From assembly GCA_964612295.1 (NCBI GenBank), contig CAZTDY010000002.1, positions 62,001-126,000 on the forward strand: 64,000 bases of DNA. The letters are read 5' to 3'. The position numbers and the translations under genes were made by a program. Each line of letters begins with the position of its first letter. Position 1 is the stretch's first letter. The notes beneath the pieces were generated by a model that was not told the DNA's origin, did no database searches, and saw only the letters and a program-made list of their open reading frames with translations. Shown here in pieces: positions 32,101-40,223 of this stretch. The DNA is from CAYQJL01 sp964612295 (lineage in GTDB: Bacteria; Eisenbacteria; RBG-16-71-46; CAIMUX01; WJJG01).

Positions 32101-32220
32101 GTCTCACCTCGTTCTCAAAGGGTGGTTGTGGCCATGTGAGAATGGAACCGGACCTGAGTAGGTCAGAAAAGGGGAAGCCGCCGGAGATGTCAATGGGGAT
32201 CTTGGTTGGGGGAGATGAGA

Positions 32221-32246
32221 AGGCCCGGGGCGATTCCCCCGGGCCT
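32221..32246 (-). terminator. Strong hairpin terminator of the OB-repeat protein gene
   Basis: AGGCCCGGGG (32221-32230), six-base loop, CCCCGGGCCT (32237-32246): a perfect 10-bp GC-rich stem. It is 54 bases past the stop of the minus-strand gene ending at 32300 and upstream of the ADP-forming ligase gene. The trailing minus-strand sequence (TCTCATCTCC) is only pyrimidine-rich. Confidence 0.65.
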
Positions 32247-32261
32247 CCTGTCTGTTTCTCT

Positions 32262-32281
32262 TGCGGCGACTGGGCGCCGCA
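32262..32281 (-). terminator. Second hairpin just before the strong terminator
   Basis: TGCGGCG (32262-32268), loop ACTGGG, CGCCGCA (32275-32281): 7-bp perfect stem 19 bases downstream of the minus-strand stop, in tandem with the stronger hairpin at 32221-32246. Confidence 0.4.
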
Positions 32282-32299
32282 CACGCTTGATCCGTACCG

Positions 32300-34264
32300 C
32301 TATTTCAGCATGAGCATCTGCTTCGCAGCGCTCTGATCGTCGACGATCACCCGGACGAAGTAGTTCCCGGATGAGACCGGCCGGTCACTCTCGTCGATGC
32401 CCTGCCAGGACACCAGATGGGGCCCGGCATTCATCGGCTCATGATCCAGCAGCCTTTTGACGCGCGCGCCGGTCACATCGTAGATGTCGACGGTGACGGC
32501 CTGCGCGTTGCTGGGCAGCTCGAAGACGATGTTCGTGCTGCGCTGGAACGGGTTCGGGTTGTTCTGCATGAGCAGGGCGCGGAAGGTGTAGGGCAGATCA
32601 TCCACATCCGTGCTGGCGAGAATCTCCACATCCTCGATCGTCCGCGGAACGACCTTGTAGTCGTAGTCGTACTTCAGAATCCCGGTGACCCGCACCGAGT
32701 CGCCCGGCAGGAAGCTCGGGTAGTTCATGAAGCCGTTCATGTCGTCGGTGAAGTTCACGAGTGCCGAATCGGCGCCGACCAGCAGATACCACTCTCCGAA
32801 CTGCTCGGTGATGAGCAGGACGCTGTCCAGGGCAGCCGCTTCGATGCGCACCAGCGCATCCTCCCACGGCTCGGCGCGGTTATCCTGCGGACCCTGATCG
32901 TCATCGTCATCACAGTCGTAGAACGCCTCGCTGACGGTCAGGTCGGTGACCACCACCGGCTCACGAGACGGTCCCAGGTTCTCGAAGAACTGGACGCCTG
33001 CCGTCCAGCTGAGATTGGTGTTTCCGAAGTACTCCGTCACCCGGCCGGCGGTCTTGATGACATCACCGATCTCCACGTCGCCGGTCTTGGCAACACGCAC
33101 GTAGAGATGCTTGAACGGACCCGCGTCACCCTCCTGCAGATAGTAGTACTGGTCCTCGACGACCGTGACCCGTCCCGTGGTGCTCACCACCACATCCAGG
33201 TAGGGCGAGTCGTCAAGAAGCAGGTCGGGCACGGTCTGGATCTGCTCGATCGACGTGATTCCCTGCGCGAAGGTGAACTCGCCGTCGGGCATCATCACGA
33301 GGTCCCCGTCCGAAAGCACACCCTCGACGTAGCCGATGTCCACCAGCCCGGGGGTCATTTCCTCGGTCGTCAGGTGCACGAGGCGGTAGTTGACATCATC
33401 GCGCTCGGCGGCCGACACCAAGAGGCCGGAGTCGAAGTAGTAGGCGTCCGTGTTCTCGGCGCTCGCTTCATCGACATCCACGGCGAAGTAGACGTCGATC
33501 CCCGTGCTGCCGGTGGCCCAGAGGCCGCGGAGGACAGGCGGGCAACCGATGCCGAGGTCCTCGGGGCAGTTGCGCGGCGCGAGCTTGTAGATGCCGTAGC
33601 TATAGGTGAGGACGCCTGCGGCGTAGGTGAAGACGTCGCCTTCATCCGGCAGGGGATAGTCGAACTCGCCGTCGGGGTCCGAGGAGTAGGACTCCATCCA
33701 GAGGAACTCGCCCACGCCCACGCCGTCGGTCCAAAGCTCCCACTCGTCATACTGGTTGGGCGCGCCGGCCCAGAGTTCGTCATCCGCGATGTCGACCCGA
33801 ACCAGGACACTCTCGTAGGCTTCGTTGTAGGCGCCCGTGTCGTTGATGTCGGTCAGGGCGACAAGGACAGGTTCAGGCACCTCGGCGGTCCCGACGACTT
33901 CCCACCCGCAGTCGCCGCTGCAGAGATCGTGGGTGCAGTCGATCTCGGAAAAGTCGAAGTACTCGTCATAGATCCCGGTTACGTTGACCAGATCGCCGCG
34001 TTGCACGAACCCCAGGTGATCACCGTAGGTGAAGACCCAGATCCCTGTGTATTTGCGGCCGATCGGATCCGGACGCGGATCGACTTCCTGCACGAAGAAG
34101 CCGAAGCGGCCCGAAGCAGTGACCACCACCTCTTCGACCGTGACCTCTTCCTCGAGGTTCACGAGGCCGAACTGGATGTCGAAGATCGTGGTGAGCAGTG
34201 CGGCCTGCGCGGGGGCCCACATCATCGTGAGCAGCGCGAGGGCTGCGAACAGGGTGCGTTTCAT
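32300..34264 (-). CDS. Secreted protein with OB-like repeats and C-terminal FlgD/T9SS-like sorting domain
   Basis: 654 residues from the ATG at 34264 (GGGAGGGACACCCCG before it), with signal peptide MKRTLFAALALLTMMWAPAQA. Several segments follow an OB-fold-like pattern: VVTASGRFGFFVQE ... GDLVNVTGIYDEYF; VVSTTGRVTVVEDQYYYLQE ... GDVIKTAGRVTEYFGNTNLS; and SALVNFTDD ... GDSVRVTGILKYDYD. The C-terminus (~565-654) has NPFQRSTNIVFELPSNAQ ... VDIYDVTGARV ... SSGNYFVRVIVDD, a FlgD-Ig/type IX-like sorting module. Role unknown; export to the surface or medium is inferred. It has its own promoter (34349-34377) and lies downstream of the TonB/PorV cluster. Confidence 0.75.
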   Translation of the reverse strand: MKRTLFAALALLTMMWAPAQAALLTTIFDIQFGLVNLEEEVTVEEVVVTASGRFGFFVQEVDPRPDPIGRKYTGIWVFTYGDHLGFVQRGDLVNVTGIYDEYFDFSEIDCTHDLCSGDCGWEVVGTAEVPEPVLVALTDINDTGAYNEAYESVLVRVDIADDELWAGAPNQYDEWELWTDGVGVGEFLWMESYSSDPDGEFDYPLPDEGDVFTYAAGVLTYSYGIYKLAPRNCPEDLGIGCPPVLRGLWATGSTGIDVYFAVDVDEASAENTDAYYFDSGLLVSAAERDDVNYRLVHLTTEEMTPGLVDIGYVEGVLSDGDLVMMPDGEFTFAQGITSIEQIQTVPDLLLDDSPYLDVVVSTTGRVTVVEDQYYYLQEGDAGPFKHLYVRVAKTGDVEIGDVIKTAGRVTEYFGNTNLSWTAGVQFFENLGPSREPVVVTDLTVSEAFYDCDDDDDQGPQDNRAEPWEDALVRIEAAALDSVLLITEQFGEWYLLVGADSALVNFTDDMNGFMNYPSFLPGDSVRVTGILKYDYDYKVVPRTIEDVEILASTDVDDLPYTFRALLMQNNPNPFQRSTNIVFELPSNAQAVTVDIYDVTGARVKRLLDHEPMNAGPHLVSWQGIDESDRPVSSGNYFVRVIVDDQSAAKQMLMLK

Positions 34265-34348
34265 CGGGGTGTCCCTCCCTTGGAGACGAGCTGCTGTGGA
34301 TGCACGAAACCCAGGGGGCTCCATGGGTACATATCTCAGATCGCTCAT

Positions 34349-34377
34349 ATTATAGGCGGTTCGACAAGAGGGGTCAA
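34349..34377 (-). promoter_or_regulatory. Near-consensus sigma70 promoter for the OB-repeat protein gene
   Basis: On the minus strand TTGACC (34377-34372), exactly 17 bases, TATAAT (34354-34349). Perfect -10, 5 of 6 at -35. Expected start of transcription near 34342, giving a leader of about 78 bases before the ATG at 34264. The strongest promoter in the window. Confidence 0.85.
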
Positions 34378-34423
34378 GGAAAGGATGAGGTAAGCGCATA
34401 ACTAGCACAATGTTAGCAAGAAA

Positions 34424-34448
34424 GCCGCCCGGACGGTAAGCGGCGGGC
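34424..34448 (-). terminator. Possible terminator of the surface-lipoprotein gene
   Basis: Overlapping GC inverted repeats (GCCCG 34427-34431 with CGGGC 34444-34448; CCGCC 34425-34429 with GGCGG 34442-34446) lie directly after the stop of the lipoprotein gene at 34451. On the minus strand they are followed by TTTCTTGC. The stem is only 5 bp. Confidence 0.35.
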
Positions 34449-34450
34449 CG

Positions 34451-36046
34451 CTAGAGGCCGAAGAGGTCGCGCAGGAGCGCCTCGACCGCGTCTTCTGGGG
34501 TGCCAGCGTCGGCGGCTTCGAACCGGAACAGCGGAACCGTGCAAAGGGCGATGTGTCCGTCGCCGATTGGTCGGCGAACTCCGAAAAAGACAAGCTCCTT
34601 TTGTGGCTCCATCTCCGGTTCGGGGACCAAGTCAGCTTGGATATCGTCGGGATCGATCGAGAACAGGGGCTCGAGGTGCGCTCCCGGTCTGAAGAACTCA
34701 CTCATGCCCACCCGCGTGTTTTGGACCTTTACGGAGTCGACGCCACCCAACGAAGGGCCGCAATGGACGATTGTCCGCCGGCGCAGGTCCATATTGGTCG
34801 TGAACACATCGTAGTCGGCGTCGAACCGTGTGAAGATTAGACTGATTCCCAACTGGTCCTGCCAAAACGCACGTGTTAGGGCACCCCCTGAACCGATCGC
34901 GTTGTGTCCGGAAATCAGCAGTGCCCCCCCAGACTCTGCGTAGGGGATCAGCGACGCTTGAGCCAACGTCAGATTCTCATACATCTGTTCGTCCGATTCG
35001 CGGCTGCTTGAAGAACCCGTCCCGCTGACGAACTTACGCCCATACCAGACGATGCCCTTGAACAATTGGAAAAGAGGAAGGACCTCCTGGCGACTGCGAA
35101 AGACACCCTCGTCCCAGACATCGTAGATGTGGTAGTTACCGGGTGCGATGGATTCCATGCGCGAGCGCCAGAATTCGTCGTTGTCATGGACCGTTCCTGA
35201 AGGGGCGCTCGCCCCCGCATTGTCGATGAGTAGATACTCGCCCTGCGGTTCCAGGACCGTCCAACTCCAACTGATCGTGTCGGTGCCCGTGGCGGCCTTG
35301 TCGAAGAGCTGCAGGTAGACGGTTCGCTCTCCATACCGGCCCTGGAAGTGCTCGGGGAAGAACGCACCGACCGTATCGCCTTCGACCGTGATGCGGGAGA
35401 GCGCCGGATCCTCGCCGTCGATCGTGTCGAGCCACATGAAGGCGTGGGAGACGGTCTCGCGGCCGTCGTAGTCCTCGGGCGTGAAGGCGAAGGAGATGGC
35501 CGGCAGGCTCGGGCGCGCATGGGTGGGGTGGCGCAGCGTGTCGCTCCAGGAGACGAGCGGCGGCCAGTTCTCGAGTTTGAAGAGCTGCTGGGCGGGCTCG
35601 GGGTCGGCGAGAAGATCGTTGTCGATTGCGCGCACCTGAAAGGTCCGCTCGGCATAGGAGCCGCCCACGGGGACATCGAAGGTGTCGCGCGTGGCGGTGG
35701 TGAAGGCCCAGGTGGAGTCCTGCCACCAGACGCTGTCCTCGTTCGAGGCCGACCAGGGGCCGTCCCACTTGTAAGCGTACCCGATGATGCGGCCGTCCTG
35801 GTCGGTGCCCCACCAGGCCAGAACGGTGCGGTAATTGTTGATCCTGAGACTGTCACCGAGGAGCGACAGCATCGTTCGGGGCGCTTGGTTGGTGGGGTAG
35901 GGGGACTCATCAAGAAAGCAGCCGGGGGACGCGAGGGAGAGGAGCAGGCCAACGGCCAGGATCGAGAGGATCGCACCTCTACCCCAAACAGGCGCGGGCG
36001 CCCCGCCCCGCCGATCCGTCCTCTGCTCTCTGCTCCTCGTCCGCAT
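34451..36046 (-). CDS. Large surface lipoprotein of unknown function
   Basis: 531 residues. Signal peptide with lipobox LASPGC (Cys about residue 43) after a long basic start. The remainder holds beta-rich, Ig/fibronectin-like segments (AYKWDGPWSASNEDSVW, AERTFQVRAIDNDLLADPEPAQ) and a C-terminal domain with GEYLLIDNAG and GGALLISGHNAIGSGG that resembles DUF4350/glutamine-amidotransferase-like folds. I do not recognise a catalytic set. It follows the 704-residue secreted protein by 28 bases on the same strand and likely belongs to the TonB/PorV cluster transcript. Confidence 0.6.
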   Translation of the reverse strand: MRTRSREQRTDRRGGAPAPVWGRGAILSILAVGLLLSLASPGCFLDESPYPTNQAPRTMLSLLGDSLRINNYRTVLAWWGTDQDGRIIGYAYKWDGPWSASNEDSVWWQDSTWAFTTATRDTFDVPVGGSYAERTFQVRAIDNDLLADPEPAQQLFKLENWPPLVSWSDTLRHPTHARPSLPAISFAFTPEDYDGRETVSHAFMWLDTIDGEDPALSRITVEGDTVGAFFPEHFQGRYGERTVYLQLFDKAATGTDTISWSWTVLEPQGEYLLIDNAGASAPSGTVHDNDEFWRSRMESIAPGNYHIYDVWDEGVFRSRQEVLPLFQLFKGIVWYGRKFVSGTGSSSSRESDEQMYENLTLAQASLIPYAESGGALLISGHNAIGSGGALTRAFWQDQLGISLIFTRFDADYDVFTTNMDLRRRTIVHCGPSLGGVDSVKVQNTRVGMSEFFRPGAHLEPLFSIDPDDIQADLVPEPEMEPQKELVFFGVRRPIGDGHIALCTVPLFRFEAADAGTPEDAVEALLRDLFGL

Positions 36047-36074
36047 GATCCGTGTTGTCCTTTGCTCGCGGCGC

Positions 36075-38189
36075 CTACTTGATGATCAGGAAGCGCCCGC
36101 GTTCATACTCTCCGCTCGCGTGATCCTCGACGCTGAAGATGTAGAGGCCACTGGCCACCGCTTGATCCTCCCGCGTCGTCAGGTCCCAGGCCGCCATGTG
36201 CCCCGACAGCGTCGGAGTGTCGCTGGCCGGGTTGTAGGTGTCGTCGGGGTCGAAGATCCCGCGCACGTTCGTCGCCCCGTAGCCGTCGCCATCGAACTCG
36301 ATCGTCTCGACGAGATCGCCCGCCAGGTTGAAGATGCGTATCGTGCAGCGCTTCGGCAGCCCGGCGAAGTAGAGATAGCGGTCCCGCGCCAGTGGTTCAT
36401 CCCACGCCGCATCCCCGTGGTAGGGGTTGGGGAAGACGACCACCTTGTGGTCGGGGGCCTCATCGCGCGTCGCACCCGGGATGCAGAACACGCCGTTCTG
36501 GGTGATGCCGGACTCGAGCGAGCCGATGTCCAGGCTTCCGGTATCGAAACTGGTCACCGAGACCCAATACTTGAATCCGTCGCGGACATCATCGATCTCG
36601 TAGTGGTAGACGTAGCGGGTGGTGTCCCCATCCTCCACGATGATCCGCGGCTCGTTGGCAACGAGCGCGTCCAGCGTCGTGTTGTAGAAGAGCGAGTCGA
36701 CCAGATCGTATTCGCCCAGCAGATTGAAGCCCTGCGTTTTGCTCTGTTCGCTGATATAGACGCGAAATCCCTCGAAGTCCTCATTGCCTGTGCTGAGATC
36801 GATGAAGTCGAGCGGCGCGTCGTCCCACCACAGATGCAGCTTGCGGTGGGTGGCGTCCACCTCGAGCTGCGGGGACGGGGGGGGCAACGGAATCAAGAGG
36901 TCCAGATCATAGGCCTCCTGGGCTTTCTCAGCGTGGAAGGCGATGTCCTCCTGGGTCGTGCGCGGAGGGTCGGTATCGGGCCTGGGTAGGCCGCCGACCC
37001 AGGCGAAGGCCACCGAGACGGTGTCGCCGGCCTCGAGAAACCAGTGCACGGCCCCGCTGCTGTCAACGAAAGAGGCGGTGCCGAGTGGTCCGACCGACAA
37101 GAGCGTGACTGGGTCGTTGTTCGGCGCCTCGGAACCCTGCGTGGCATCGCGCGATTCGTTGCTGAGCACCTGATAACGTTCGACATCGACATCCGGGGTT
37201 TCGGGCGCTTCACCGCTGGGATCCCAGTTCCACCAGTTGAAGGATACGATCTTGTTCTCGATCGAGTCGGGCTTGGTCCCCAGGAGTGCGCAGCCCGCCC
37301 AGGACGGGCAGTTGCCGTAATCCAAGTTGTAGTGGTGCTCGGTGAGGAGCCGGAGTGAATCCACATAGGCGATGTCTTTGCGCCCAAACCAGCCGCTTGG
37401 CGGCCACTCATCGTGGCCGTCCTTCCAGCCCGACGCAAACTCGGTATACAGCCCCACGTACACGTCGTAGAGCGGGAAGCTGGGGTCGTCATTGATAATG
37501 TCGTACTCCATGATCTTGAGTGCGTCGTACGGCTCGAAGTCGAACTGGTAGATTTTCTGGACCACGCGGATGTTCAGCGGCGTGTGATAGATCCCGATGT
37601 CATAGTCGTAGTCGGTGTACGAGCAGAGGATGTCCTCGTAGCTGCGGGCGTTGATCGGGTCCCAGTACTGGTGTCTCTTGAGGGTCGAGAGAATCGTGAA
37701 GCCGGGCACGTCCGGATAGAACTCGCTGTCGGTCTCCCCGCCGCTGCCCATGTACCCGTCAATGGTGGCGGTGCTGCAGAGCGTGTCCGCATCGGCCAGC
37801 TCTCCCGTGGTGCTGCGCAACGCGCCGACCCAGACTCCGCCCCGGACCAGATGTTCCTCGGTGCTCCCGCGGGGATACTCCATGGAGGGATCCCTGCTCG
37901 CGAGGTTATTGCCGATGAAGGCGTTGGTGTACAAGGCCAGTGCCATGCTCCCGGTGGTGGCCACCTTGAAGGAGATGCCGTAGGTCGTGTCGTCCAGAGC
38001 GGTGCCGAAGGCGCCTGTGGGAGCATCTGCGGCGGAAGCGGGCGCCAGATGTGCAACGGGCGTGTCGGCCGACCGGCCCGCCCAGGAAGGGAAAGCCCCC
38101 ACGAGGATGAGCAGGGCCAGCGCGACAACACGCGAACGGCGGTGCGTTGGCTTTGGCAATCGGCTGAGGCTCATCCCTTCAATCCCCAT
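36075..38189 (-). CDS. Secreted protein with C-terminal sorting domain
   Basis: 704 residues from the ATG at 38189; a second ATG at 38174 gives the shorter signal peptide beginning MSLSRLPKPTHRRSRVVALA. The signal peptide ends near AFPSWAG. The middle of the protein is unassigned and rich in Asp/Tyr/Trp (for example DYDYDIGIYHTPLNI). The C-terminus VVFPNPYHGDAAWDE ... IRIFNLAGDLVETIEFD ... ASGLYIFSVED ... GRFLIIK is a typical FlgD-like/type IX-like sorting domain. Probably exported and attached to the cell surface. It starts 4 bases after the propeller lipoprotein stop. Confidence 0.68.
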   Translation of the reverse strand: MGIEGMSLSRLPKPTHRRSRVVALALLILVGAFPSWAGRSADTPVAHLAPASAADAPTGAFGTALDDTTYGISFKVATTGSMALALYTNAFIGNNLASRDPSMEYPRGSTEEHLVRGGVWVGALRSTTGELADADTLCSTATIDGYMGSGGETDSEFYPDVPGFTILSTLKRHQYWDPINARSYEDILCSYTDYDYDIGIYHTPLNIRVVQKIYQFDFEPYDALKIMEYDIINDDPSFPLYDVYVGLYTEFASGWKDGHDEWPPSGWFGRKDIAYVDSLRLLTEHHYNLDYGNCPSWAGCALLGTKPDSIENKIVSFNWWNWDPSGEAPETPDVDVERYQVLSNESRDATQGSEAPNNDPVTLLSVGPLGTASFVDSSGAVHWFLEAGDTVSVAFAWVGGLPRPDTDPPRTTQEDIAFHAEKAQEAYDLDLLIPLPPPSPQLEVDATHRKLHLWWDDAPLDFIDLSTGNEDFEGFRVYISEQSKTQGFNLLGEYDLVDSLFYNTTLDALVANEPRIIVEDGDTTRYVYHYEIDDVRDGFKYWVSVTSFDTGSLDIGSLESGITQNGVFCIPGATRDEAPDHKVVVFPNPYHGDAAWDEPLARDRYLYFAGLPKRCTIRIFNLAGDLVETIEFDGDGYGATNVRGIFDPDDTYNPASDTPTLSGHMAAWDLTTREDQAVASGLYIFSVEDHASGEYERGRFLIIK

Positions 38190-38193
38190 TTCT

Positions 38194-39198
38194 CTATTGA
38201 CTGGCCAACAACAGCAGCAAGATGCGGTCATTGGGTGGATCGCTCAGGAAGACGAGCGAATCCTCGGCGCACAGATAGCGCGGCGCCCTGACCGGCAGAT
38301 CCAACTCGATCTTCTCGGCCGAGTAGACCGTATCGACGAATGCGCCGCTCATGAGGTACTTGAGCACCCGGTCGTGCCCGGTATCGGCCACGAAGGCGAA
38401 CTCGCCGTAGCGTTCGGCGGCCACCCCAAGGACCGAGTCCAATTCGCCGGGTTCGAATCCGATCGGATCCAGATAGGTTGCGACGCCGGTCGTATCGGCG
38501 CGCAATCGTTGGACCCAGTTCTTTCCGGTGTCGGCCACCAGGAGGGGGCTGTCGGCGATGCCGCTGGCCATCCCGATTCCATTGGGCGTGATCACGTACC
38601 CGCTGCCGGTGCCGTACTCCGACACCACGCGGATGTGTGTGCCCCAGCGGTCGTAGCAGGAGATCGTGTCGCGGGTCGCATCGCTGACGTAGACGCGCAG
38701 ATCCTGATCGGCCGCGAGCCCACTGAACTCGTTCCAGCGCGAGTCGGTGAAGCGGGACAGGGGCGCCCCCCCCAACCAATAGTAGACCTTGCACTGCATG
38801 TCACCGCGATCCGCAACGATCACGAACAGCGAGTCTTTCTTTGAGATTGCGACCTGGACCGGCTCGATCAACTCCTCGAACTCGCCGACCACCGAAGGGG
38901 TCACCGGCTCATATCGGTTCGAGTAGTAGACGCCGAGGCGCGCGTGATCCTCGATCACGAAGGTGTACAGTCCTGAGATCGCGATCGACGTGGGCGCCGG
39001 GACATTCCAGGTGGTCAGCAGGTTGTAAGTGCCGGGTTCGGGGATGCGGCCGGGCTCCGGTTGGGGGGGGAGCTCGAACTGGCTCCCGCACCCGAATCCG
39101 CCGAGCGCGGCAAGGATGACCCCGGCGAGCAACAGCCCTGCCAACCCGCGCGCCAGCCGCGTGTGGTGGAGGGGATGTCTGTCAGAGCGCGTTGTCAT
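38194..39198 (-). CDS. Beta-propeller (NHL-like) lipoprotein
   Basis: 334 residues from the ATG at 39198 (GGAGAGG just upstream); an ATG at 39210 in TAATG with the preceding stop is equally possible. Lipobox GGFGCGS. The body contains repeated blades of NHL/6-bladed propeller type: FVIEDHARLGVYYSN, LFVIVADRGDMQCKVYYW, LRVYVSDATRDTISCYDRWG, LLVADTGKNWVQRL and FAFVADTGHDRVLKYL. Function unknown; anchored extracytoplasmic binding protein inferred. Located between the PorV-like barrel and the sorting-domain protein. Confidence 0.75.
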   Translation of the reverse strand: MTTRSDRHPLHHTRLARGLAGLLLAGVILAALGGFGCGSQFELPPQPEPGRIPEPGTYNLLTTWNVPAPTSIAISGLYTFVIEDHARLGVYYSNRYEPVTPSVVGEFEELIEPVQVAISKKDSLFVIVADRGDMQCKVYYWLGGAPLSRFTDSRWNEFSGLAADQDLRVYVSDATRDTISCYDRWGTHIRVVSEYGTGSGYVITPNGIGMASGIADSPLLVADTGKNWVQRLRADTTGVATYLDPIGFEPGELDSVLGVAAERYGEFAFVADTGHDRVLKYLMSGAFVDTVYSAEKIELDLPVRAPRYLCAEDSLVFLSDPPNDRILLLLLASQ

Positions 39199-39209
39199 CG
39201 TCCTCTCCA

Positions 39210-40223
39210 TTACCAGGGCACCGAAAGCGACCACCGGTGCACCGACCCGAACTCCGCTCCGTCGGAGTAGGCGTAGTCGACCTGCAACACATCCGCTCCC
39301 ATGCGGACCCGGGCGCCGAATCCGGCGTGCAGCTTCAGCGCATCGGCATACAGATCATATCCGGCTCGCAGGGCGAGGATGTTCCGGAAGATGGCTTCCC
39401 CCCCCACGCGAACCGACTCCTGGTTGTCGGCCACGTGGCCGACTTCGAACATCGTCAGGGTCTGCCAGAGATTGCTGACATAGGGATCGATACTGAAGCT
39501 CATCCGGAAAAGCGTCGGGGGCGAAAAACTGGTGTAGCGAATCTCGGTCCCGTCGCGATTGCTGACGTAGTCCCCGCCCGGCCGAAGATCCGGTCCGAAG
39601 TTGTTCACCGCGATCCCGATCCGCGCGTCGCGGTAGCCGACATAGTAGATGGCCCCCGCATCCGCCAGCCAGGACCTGGTGGAGGGGCCGCCCACCTCGG
39701 TGCCCATCCCTTCGTAGAACAGTTTCGCGGACAACCCGAAGCTGAGCTTGTCGGTGAGCGCACGGGATGCGCCGAGGGCGGCGACCCAGGTCGTGTAGGA
39801 GAAGGTCCGGCCGGTGCCCAGGGGGTGGAATTCGTCGGTCTCGTCCATTTCCGCGAAAAGGCCGTGCAGGCTGAAACCGACCGAGCCGCCGATGGCCTCC
39901 ACCGGCATACAGGCGGCCACCCCGCCCATGGGAATCGCGGTGACGTAACTGATCGCGGTGAACTGGACCGCGCGCTCGGCCTCCAATCCCAGTCCGGCGG
40001 GGTTGACGAAGAGCGCGGGTGGCCCATGCACGTTGGCGGCGATGGCCCCGGCCAGGGCACTCCCGCGCGCGTCGACCGGGATCTTGAGGAACACACCCGT
40101 AGAGGTGCCGACGCGCTGGCTGCCCAGGCCGGTCTGCGCGTGCGCGCGGGGGGACAGCGTCGCCGCGATCCATCCGGCGAGCAGCAGAGCCAGGCCGGTC
40201 CGCCATGTGCGCCTACCACTCAT
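39210..40223 (-). CDS. PorV/PorQ-like outer-membrane beta-barrel protein
   Basis: 337 residues from the ATG at 40223 (11-base overlap with the TonB-receptor stop). Signal peptide ends in SPRAHAQ. The mature N-terminus TGVFLKIPVDARGSALAGAIAANVHGPPALFVNPAGL is the PorV/PorQ/UPF0164 signature, followed by alternating strands ending in an aromatic residue (WSLSVPW), typical of an outer-membrane barrel. PorV acts in type IX secretion as a shuttle for C-terminal-domain cargo; PorQ is related. Here it is next to proteins with sorting domains, which supports an export role, although no other T9SS component is in the window. Confidence 0.8.
   Translation of the reverse strand: MSGRRTWRTGLALLLAGWIAATLSPRAHAQTGLGSQRVGTSTGVFLKIPVDARGSALAGAIAANVHGPPALFVNPAGLGLEAERAVQFTAISYVTAIPMGGVAACMPVEAIGGSVGFSLHGLFAEMDETDEFHPLGTGRTFSYTTWVAALGASRALTDKLSFGLSAKLFYEGMGTEVGGPSTRSWLADAGAIYYVGYRDARIGIAVNNFGPDLRPGGDYVSNRDGTEIRYTSFSPPTLFRMSFSIDPYVSNLWQTLTMFEVGHVADNQESVRVGGEAIFRNILALRAGYDLYADALKLHAGFGARVRMGADVLQVDYAYSDGAEFGSVHRWSLSVPW

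Noticed and set aside
32417..34393. Long + strand reading frame (658 codons) opposite the OB-repeat protein gene
   Set aside because: Shadow frame of a GC-rich gene: translation has no recognisable domain, while the minus strand has a signal peptide, repeats, sorting domain, ribosome site and promoter.
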